A DNA stretch of 10,982 nucleotides from contig JBBRGA010000118.1 in NCBI GenBank assembly GCA_038241115.1, forward strand, positions 1 through 10,982, in the 5' to 3' direction. Source of the stretch: JANYJJ01 sp038241115. Lineage in GTDB: Bacteria > Pseudomonadota > Gammaproteobacteria > Burkholderiales > Burkholderiaceae_C. Under the pieces are notes generated by a model. That model saw only the letters and a program-made list of their open reading frames with translations, was not told where the DNA came from and did no database searches. The first letter of the stretch is position 1; each line of letters starts with the position of its first letter. Both the position numbers and the translations under genes were made by a program. Positions 6,587 through 10,982 of this stretch are shown piece after piece.

Positions 6587-7150
6587 TTATTTTTTTGCTT
6601 CAGATGCTTTGCCGTCAGCGGCTTTGGCTTTCTCGGCTTTTTTATCGGCCTTGGCCTTGGCAGCGGCTTCTTTCTTGTCTTCTTTTTCCTTCATCGCCAT
6701 GGCTTTTTTGTCGTCTGCAGGCTTGGCTGCGGATGCTGCGGCAGCTGGTTTTGCAGTGGCTGCCGCGGCCGCGGTTGCCGTCGTGGCGGAGGCCTTGCCG
6801 GCTGCTGGAGCAGCTTTGGCTGTGTCGGGAGCCACCTTGGCTGCGGGCTTGTCGTCTTTCTTGGCAGCGGCGGCTGCGGGCGCAGCGCCCTTGAACGCGG
6901 AGCCGTTGACGGTCAGCCCTTCCGCGGAAAACTTGGCGGCGTTGCCGTCGCCCACGCCTTTGACCCGCTCCACCATGTCACCCCAGTCTTTGAACGAGCT
7001 TTTCTTGCGCTCATCCAAAATTTTGGTGGCGATGGTGGGGCCGATGCCTTTCACAGCTTCCAGTTCGGCCTGGGTGGCCTTGTTGACGTCTACGGCGAAC
7101 GCTGCAGCAGCGAAGAGGGCCAGAACAGTGGCCAGCAGTGTTTTGAACAT
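6587..7150 (-). CDS. comEA: ComEA-like helix-hairpin-helix protein with long Ala/Lys tail
   Basis: Predicted exported DNA-binding protein of 187 residues. Residues 1-19 are a Sec signal peptide ending AFA, with cleavage before Val20. The double helix-hairpin-helix domain spans about 22-85: VNKATQAELEAVKGIGPTIA (22-41) with the G-I-G hairpin, and a second hairpin VKGVGDGNAAKF. In naturally transformable bacteria ComEA binds incoming DNA in the periplasm; whether this strain is competent cannot be judged. From about residue 87 to the end the protein is low-complexity, rich in Ala, Lys and Asp/Glu (for example EKEDKKEAAAKAKADKKAEK), resembling histone H1-like lysine-rich tails. Simple ComEA proteins end near residue 90. 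AAGG at 7158-7161 fixes the ATG at 7150. It follows hldD by 156 bp and ends before the terminator at 6523-6552. Confidence 0.85.
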   Translation of the reverse strand: MFKTLLATVLALFAAAAFAVDVNKATQAELEAVKGIGPTIATKILDERKKSSFKDWGDMVERVKGVGDGNAAKFSAEGLTVNGSAFKGAAPAAAAAKKDDKPAAKVAPDTAKAAPAAGKASATTATAAAAATAKPAAAASAAKPADDKKAMAMKEKEDKKEAAAKAKADKKAEKAKAADGKASEAKK

Positions 7151-7306
7151 GGCTTTTCCTTGAAGTGAGGAGCTAAAAAGTTGACTACAACTCGAACAAC
7201 AAACCGTTTCGTGCGTTTGTCAGGTCGTTGACTAGGAAGTCACCTTGCGATGGGCTTCTTTGTTGCCGCCTGGCCTTACAACGGCATCCCGGTCTGGGCC
7301 GTTGAC
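7151..7306. other. hldD-comEA intergenic region
   Basis: No gene is supported. It holds the comEA ribosome binding site, three scattered copies of TTGACT on the + strand, and a weak 6-bp inverted repeat (ACAAAC...GTTTGT near 7199-7220). I found no convincing -35/-10 pair for comEA nor a terminator for hldD, so comEA may be read from the upstream transcript. An 80-codon open frame at 7185-7427 overlaps the 3' end of hldD in another frame and is probably chance. Confidence 0.4.
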
Positions 7307-8317
7307 TCACATCTCGGGTTGGGCCGACATCCATGTGACGTAACGTTCGACGCCCTCTGCCACGCTGGCAAAACGGTGGTCGCAGCCGCTGGCGCGCAGG
7401 GCGCTGAGGTCGGCTTGGGTGAAGCATTGGTACTTGCCCACCAGCGCTTGCGGAAACGCGATGTATTCGACCGCGCCTTGATCCACCAAGTCTTGCAAGG
7501 GCCGCTCACTCTGACCTTTTGATTTCTCAACCGCGTTCACCGTGGCCACTGCCACGTCGTTGAAGGGCTGCGCACGTCCGGTGCCCAAATTGAAGATGCC
7601 GCTTCGGTCGGGGTGCTGCAAGAACCACAGATTCACCGCCACGACATCGTCGACATACACAAAGTCGCGCGACTGGCCGCCTCTCACGTAGCCACCGTAT
7701 TCGCCAAATAACTTGACCTTGCCGGTTTCTTTGAACTGGTTGAAGTGGTGAAAGGCCACCGACGCCATGCGACCCTTGTGCTGCTCGCGCGGGCCGTACA
7801 CGTTGAAGTAGCGAAAGCCGACCACTTGCGCGCTTTTGCCAGACTGCGGCAGCCCGATCATCCGCCGCACCACGTTGTCAAACAGCAGCTTGGAGTAGCC
7901 GTACACATTCAGCGGCTGCTCAAACTCAGGGCGCTCGATGAATGAGGCACTGCCGCCGTAGGTCGCTGCCGAAGACGCGTAAAGCAGGCGTGTACCTTGC
8001 GCTTGGCAGGCGTCGAGCAAATCCTTGGAGCAGCGGTAGTTGGTGTCGAACATGAACTTGCCGTTGTGCTCCATGGTGTCGGAGCAAGCGCCTTGGTGCA
8101 GCACGGCGTCGACCTTGCCGAAATCGCCACGCGCAAAGCGGGCGTAGAACTCGGTTTTGTCGAAGTAGTCACTCAACTGCGCGCCGAGCAGGTTGCGGTA
8201 TTTGGGGCCGTCGGTCAGATCATCGACGGCGATGACGTTATCGATACCTATGGCATTCAGGCCATGAACGATGTTGCTGCCGATCATGCCGGCTGCGCCT
8301 GTGACGACGACTTTCAT
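7307..8317 (-). CDS. hldD: ADP-L-glycero-D-manno-heptose 6-epimerase
   Basis: Cytosolic enzyme of 336 residues that epimerises ADP-D-glycero-beta-D-manno-heptose at C6 to the L,D form, the last step in making the activated heptose for the LPS inner core. It is an extended SDR: the NAD(P) loop is GAAGMIGS (7-14), Ser116 lies in ASSAATYG, and the YxxxK pair is Tyr139/Lys143 (YGYSK). The HldD-typical DGPKYRNL (36-43), HQGACSDTMEHNG (74-86) and FRYFNVYGPREQHKGRMAS are all present, and the length fits the family. The ATG at 8317 is chosen because the protein begins MKVVVTGAAG, the usual N-terminus; an upstream in-frame extension to 8464 overlaps hldE and has no domain. No strong ribosome binding site is visible. 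It starts 55 bp after the hldE stop, in the same operon direction. Confidence 0.95.
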   Translation of the reverse strand: MKVVVTGAAGMIGSNIVHGLNAIGIDNVIAVDDLTDGPKYRNLLGAQLSDYFDKTEFYARFARGDFGKVDAVLHQGACSDTMEHNGKFMFDTNYRCSKDLLDACQAQGTRLLYASSAATYGGSASFIERPEFEQPLNVYGYSKLLFDNVVRRMIGLPQSGKSAQVVGFRYFNVYGPREQHKGRMASVAFHHFNQFKETGKVKLFGEYGGYVRGGQSRDFVYVDDVVAVNLWFLQHPDRSGIFNLGTGRAQPFNDVAVATVNAVEKSKGQSERPLQDLVDQGAVEYIAFPQALVGKYQCFTQADLSALRASGCDHRFASVAEGVERYVTWMSAQPEM

Positions 8318-8351
8318 CGGAGTGTTCTTTCGTAAACGACCGTGATGTAAC

Positions 8352-8381
8352 CCGCTGTCGCGCAAACCGCTGTCATGCAAA
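8352..8381. repeat. 2 x 15-bp tandem duplication over the hldE stop
   Basis: CCGCTGTCGCGCAAA (8352-8366) and CCGCTGTCATGCAAA (8367-8381) are adjacent copies differing at two bases. On the - strand the second copy contains the hldE stop (TTT GCA TGA CAG), while the first reads TTT GCG CGA CAG in the same frame. It looks like a tandem duplication of the gene's end followed by divergence. Confidence 0.8.
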
Positions 8382-9308
8382 AAGCTCCTGCTGGTTGACG
8401 CTGGCCGTGCCGAACTTGCCCACCACGATGCTGCCGGCACGGTTGGCAATGGGCATGGCCTCACGCAGGCTCAGACCGCAGGCCAACATGGCGGCCATAA
8501 TGGCGATGACGGTGTCGCCTGCGCCGGTCACGTCAAAGACCTCTCGCGCTTGGGCGGGCACCTGGGTGTGACCCTGCGCATCGAACAGCGACATGCCCTC
8601 TTCAGAACGGGTCAGCAGAAGGCCTTCCAAGCCCAGCTGCTCGCGCAGTGCCTGGGCGCGCTCGTGCAACTGCGCTTCGCTGGTCCATGTACCGATCACT
8701 TGCGCCAATTCGGCGCGGTTCGGCGTGATCACCGTGGCGCCCGCGTAGCGACTGTAGTCCGTGCCTTTCGGGTCGATCAGCACCGCCTTTTTTGAAGCGC
8801 GCGCCAATTCGATCATCCGGGGAATGTGCGTGAGTCCGCCTTTGCCGTAGTCGGAAAACAGCACGGCCTGGTGATGGCCGAGTGCGCGCTCGTAGTCGCC
8901 CAGCATGCCGTGAAGCACTTCGTGGTCGGGCTGGTTTTCAAAGTCGATGCGTATGAGTTGCTGCGAGCGGCCAATGACGCGCAGCTTGACGATGGTGTAC
9001 AGCTTGGGATCTTCGCCGAGCAAAGTCACCACGCCCTGTTGTTCGAGCAATTGGCGCAGCTTGCGCGCAGGCTCGTCCACGCCAACCACCGTCAGCAGCG
9101 TGGCCTGTGCGCCGAGGGTTTTCACGTTCAACGCGACGTTGGCCGCGCCGCCCAGACGTTCTTCTTCGCGCGTGACGCGCACCACGGGCACCGGCGCCTC
9201 CGGCGATATGCGGTCTACCGCACCGAACCAATAGCGGTCGAGCATTGCGTCACCCACCACCAGCACCTTGGCTGCGTTCAGTGCCGCCGGACTCACTTTC
9301 AAACTCAT
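8373..9308 (-). CDS. hldE: D-glycero-beta-D-manno-heptose-7-phosphate kinase
   Basis: Cytosolic sugar kinase of 311 residues that phosphorylates heptose-7-phosphate at C1, an early step toward ADP-heptose. It is a PfkB/ribokinase-family protein: the N-terminal VLVVGDAMLDRYWFG (15-29), the first signature LGGAANVALN (52-61), and the second signature DVTGAGDT (259-266) with Asp265 as the likely catalytic base. In E. coli HldE also carries a nucleotidyltransferase domain of about 160 residues; here the protein stops after the kinase domain (the RfaE domain I, or HldA-type form), so the nucleotidyltransferase must be encoded elsewhere. The ATG at 9308 overlaps the lapB stop by 4 bp (ATGA), indicating translational coupling. 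The stop lies within a 15-bp tandem duplication. hldA or rfaE1 would be equally fair names. Confidence 0.92.
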   Translation of the reverse strand: MSLKVSPAALNAAKVLVVGDAMLDRYWFGAVDRISPEAPVPVVRVTREEERLGGAANVALNVKTLGAQATLLTVVGVDEPARKLRQLLEQQGVVTLLGEDPKLYTIVKLRVIGRSQQLIRIDFENQPDHEVLHGMLGDYERALGHHQAVLFSDYGKGGLTHIPRMIELARASKKAVLIDPKGTDYSRYAGATVITPNRAELAQVIGTWTSEAQLHERAQALREQLGLEGLLLTRSEEGMSLFDAQGHTQVPAQAREVFDVTGAGDTVIAIMAAMLACGLSLREAMPIANRAGSIVVGKFGTASVNQQELFA

Positions 9309-10525
9309 CCCAAATCCTCAGTGCGTTGCGGTGGATAGGTGTCCCAATTCAAACAACCTGGGCAGTGCCAGAAGTAACGCTGCGCCTCAAAGCCGCAGGC
9401 AGCGCAGCGGTAACGCTGCAAGGGCTTGCAAGCCTGCGCAATCGCCTCGGCAATTTGCTTCGACTCGACGCCACCAGCAGCCTCTTTTTCTGCGCTGCGA
9501 AGTCGCAGTAATACGCCTGCTGCCGACAAGCTCGGGGACGTTGCCAAATGCTGAGCTGCACGCTCATGTTGCGCTGCTGGCGAAGGCGAAAGCACCGCCA
9601 AGGCGGCCAGCAAGTCGAGCGACGGCTTTTGCAAATACAGGGCGTTCAAATCGGTCAACGCGCGCTGTGGCTCACTGCTGATTTCGTTGCCGACTTGACC
9701 GACGGTCACCGCAGATTTTGCAAACTCGACCGCCACCAAACCGAAGTAGCCAGGATGCGCAGCCAACAACTTGCGCCACGCTGTGAGGGCAAGTTGTGGA
9801 TCACCGGCGGCTTGCGCGCGCTGCCCGGCCATCACCAAAGGCCGGGCAGCCTGCGGCGCGCTGGCGTGTGCCTGACGCAGCGCCTCGGTGGCGTCTTCGG
9901 TAGCCCCCTTGGCGTCGGCTTCGACCGCCAGCTCGCACCAGTAGTGCGCGATGCGTGTGGCGTACGAACCCATGTACGAAACTGAGTAAGAACCCGCCGC
10001 CGAATCGGCGCCGCTGCGCTCCAAGGTTTGGGCGTCCAACACAGCCGCACGCCAATCGTTGGAGCGCTCGTGCAGCGTGAGCAACGCCAGTTGCGCTTCG
10101 GTGTTGTAGGGCGTACCAGACAGCGCGCGCCAGGCCTGCTCGGCGCGGTCAAACAAGCCGGCCTTCATGTAGTCCTGCGCCAAACCATGCTGCGCGCGTT
10201 GCCGTTCAGACTCGGGCAAATCGGCGCGACTGAGCAGGTGTTCGTGAACCCTTACCGCGCGCTCGTAGTCGCCGCGACGGCGAAATAAATTGCCCAAAGC
10301 GAAGTGCAAATCTGTGGTGTCGGGGTCTTGCTGAACCGCCTCGATGAAGGCGTCGATGGCGTTGTCTTGCTGCTCATTGAGCAAGAAGTTCAGCCCCTTG
10401 AAATAGGCTTTGGGTGAGTCGCGTTGTTCGCGCCGCCATTGGCGTATGTCAAATCTGGAAGCCAGCCAGCCCAGTGCGAATGCAGCTGGTAAAGCCAATA
10501 GCAACCAAGACAGGTCAAACGCCAT
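9305..10525 (-). CDS. lapB: LapB/YciM, LPS assembly and LpxC-control protein
   Basis: Inner-membrane-anchored TPR protein of 406 residues. In E. coli LapB (YciM) helps FtsH degrade LpxC and so sets lipid A synthesis. Residues 5-23 form a single N-terminal membrane helix, followed by a basic stretch (RQWRREQRD) and the cytosolic domain. SPKAYFKGLNFLLNEQQDNA and the following A-F-x-x-A patterns mark tetratricopeptide repeats across about 40-330. The C-terminus has the rubredoxin-like metal site: C374-x2-C377 and C388-x2-C391, in YRCAACGF and HCPGCLNW. All four cysteines are present. The start overlaps lapA by 11 bp and the end overlaps hldE by 4 bp, so the three are likely translationally coupled. 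A stretch around residues 175-195 (GADSAAGSYSVSYMGSYATR) is Ser/Tyr/Ala-rich and probably a loop. Confidence 0.93.
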   Translation of the reverse strand: MAFDLSWLLLALPAAFALGWLASRFDIRQWRREQRDSPKAYFKGLNFLLNEQQDNAIDAFIEAVQQDPDTTDLHFALGNLFRRRGDYERAVRVHEHLLSRADLPESERQRAQHGLAQDYMKAGLFDRAEQAWRALSGTPYNTEAQLALLTLHERSNDWRAAVLDAQTLERSGADSAAGSYSVSYMGSYATRIAHYWCELAVEADAKGATEDATEALRQAHASAPQAARPLVMAGQRAQAAGDPQLALTAWRKLLAAHPGYFGLVAVEFAKSAVTVGQVGNEISSEPQRALTDLNALYLQKPSLDLLAALAVLSPSPAAQHERAAQHLATSPSLSAAGVLLRLRSAEKEAAGGVESKQIAEAIAQACKPLQRYRCAACGFEAQRYFWHCPGCLNWDTYPPQRTEDLG

Positions 10526-10817
10526 CGCGCGGCGGGTGTTCGGGAATGATGGCGGTTTGAATCACCGTGGCAGGCCGGGCGGGCTCTGGGGGTTGCAAAC
10601 GTTGAACTTCACGCCGATGTTTCCACCAACTTGGCACCATGGCGACCACGCCGAAAGCGCAACCCCCACCAAAGGCCACCAGCACGATGAAAACCATCGG
10701 CGCACGCCACTCTTGTCCAAAAAAAAGGCGCATCACCGCCTCTTGCTGATTGTTCAGCGCAAACGCAAACAGCGCGAAAAAAACGAAGGCTCTGAACACC
10801 CACACGAAGAATCGCAT
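10515..10817 (-). CDS. lapA: LapA domain membrane protein (DUF1049)
   Basis: Small inner-membrane protein of 100 residues, a partner of LapB in LPS assembly. Two membrane segments are visible: FFVWVFRAFVFFALFAFAL near the N-terminus and MVFIVLVAFGGGCAFGVVAM in the middle, joined by the LapA-typical NNQQEAVMRLFFGQEWRAP. The C-terminal part (about 65-100) is cytosolic, basic then Pro-rich. I chose the ATG at 10817 rather than the GTG at 10820, because GGAG (10823-10826) is five bases from the ATG but only two from the GTG. It overlaps lapB by 11 bp and follows ihfB by roughly 80 bp. Confidence 0.9.
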   Translation of the reverse strand: MRFFVWVFRAFVFFALFAFALNNQQEAVMRLFFGQEWRAPMVFIVLVAFGGGCAFGVVAMVPSWWKHRREVQRLQPPEPARPATVIQTAIIPEHPPRDGV

Positions 10818-10822
10818 CACGG

Positions 10823-10826
10823 CTCC
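10823..10826 (-). promoter_or_regulatory. lapA ribosome binding site
   Basis: On the - strand this reads GGAG, five bases before the ATG at 10817. The adjacent GTG at 10820 is too close to be preferred. Confidence 0.6.
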
Positions 10827-10842
10827 ATCTTGGCGAAGAGTC

Positions 10843-10871
10843 AGTTTAGTGGTGCACCTGGCAGATGCTAA
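10843..10871 (-). promoter_or_regulatory. Possible sigma-70 promoter for lapA
   Basis: On the - strand TTAGCA (10866-10871) and TAAACT (10843-10848) are separated by 17 bp; each matches four of six consensus bases. The 8-bp palindrome GGTGCACC (10851-10858) lies in the spacer. The match is modest and could be chance; the lapA genes may instead be read from an ihfB transcript. Confidence 0.25.
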
Positions 10872-10896
10872 GTAGCGTGAATTACGACGGCCGCCT

Positions 10897-10982
10897 TCAG
10901 CGTGGCGCGGAGATGATCATCACTTCAGTGTGATCGTCAACAGGCAACTGCTCGTCAACCGACTCGCGCAACGCTTTTCCGG
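10897..10982 (-). CDS. ihfB: Integration host factor beta subunit, C-terminal end (partial)
   Basis: The - strand reads from the right edge as PGKALRESVDEQLPVD followed by DHTEVMIISAPR and TGA. The PGKALRE segment matches the end of IHF-beta, just after the DNA-binding arm; the rest of the gene lies outside the window. IHF is a DNA-bending nucleoid protein, and the ihfB-lapA-lapB order is a known arrangement in proteobacteria. E. coli IhfB stops within a few residues of this motif, so the roughly 20 residues after it, acidic then hydrophobic, are an extension. The call rests on about 28 residues plus gene order. Confidence 0.75.
   Translation of the reverse strand, partial: GKALRESVDEQLPVDDHTEVMIISAPR

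Noticed and set aside
6404..7168. Long + strand open frames opposite comEA
   Set aside because: They mirror the low-complexity Ala/Lys tail of comEA on the other strand and give Phe/Gly/Leu- or Ala-rich translations with no domain.
7185..7427. 80-codon open frame on the - strand over the hldD end
   Set aside because: It overlaps the conserved hldD C-terminus in another frame, has Arg/Pro-rich composition and no ribosome binding site.

Overview
The window looks like chromosomal DNA of a Gram-negative betaproteobacterium, most likely order Burkholderiales and plausibly family Comamonadaceae. The reasons are GC-rich codon use, genes for the LPS inner-core heptose pathway, and the order ihfB-lapA-lapB-hldE (kinase domain only)-hldD-comEA, which I know from that group. 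I could not run a database search, so family names rest on motifs read by eye.

Two gene blocks converge at about 5607-5635. The left block (121-5606) is all on the + strand. It encodes a class I SAM-dependent methyltransferase, a TVP38/TMEM64 (VTT domain) inner-membrane protein, an ATP-grasp enzyme of unknown substrate, a YHS-domain lipoprotein, a patatin-like phospholipase with a Tat-type lipoprotein signal, and a DUF547 protein with a Tat-type signal. Several junctions are only 4-10 bp, and two of the genes start with TTG, so at least the TVP38/ATP-grasp and YHS/patatin pairs are probably translated from shared mRNA. The mix of exported, membrane and cytosolic proteins suggests an envelope or lipid-related pathway, but that is inference.

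The right block is all on the - strand and reads from the right edge leftwards: the end of ihfB, lapA, lapB, hldE, hldD, comEA, a strong hairpin terminator (6523-6552), then an atypical short-chain dehydrogenase/reductase. LapA and LapB are the LPS assembly/LpxC-control proteins. HldE (kinase domain) and HldD make ADP-heptose for the LPS core. The lapA/lapB and lapB/hldE genes overlap by 11 and 4 bp, which links control of lipid A synthesis with core-sugar supply. ComEA here carries an unusual, roughly 100-residue Ala/Lys-rich tail.

I see no mobile element, CRISPR array, rRNA or tRNA. Small-scale structure includes a 3 x 12 bp in-frame tandem repeat in the ATP-grasp gene, a 2 x 15 bp tandem duplication over the hldE stop codon, and two perfect inverted repeats near gene ends. 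The best candidate for an undescribed system is the left-hand six-gene cluster.
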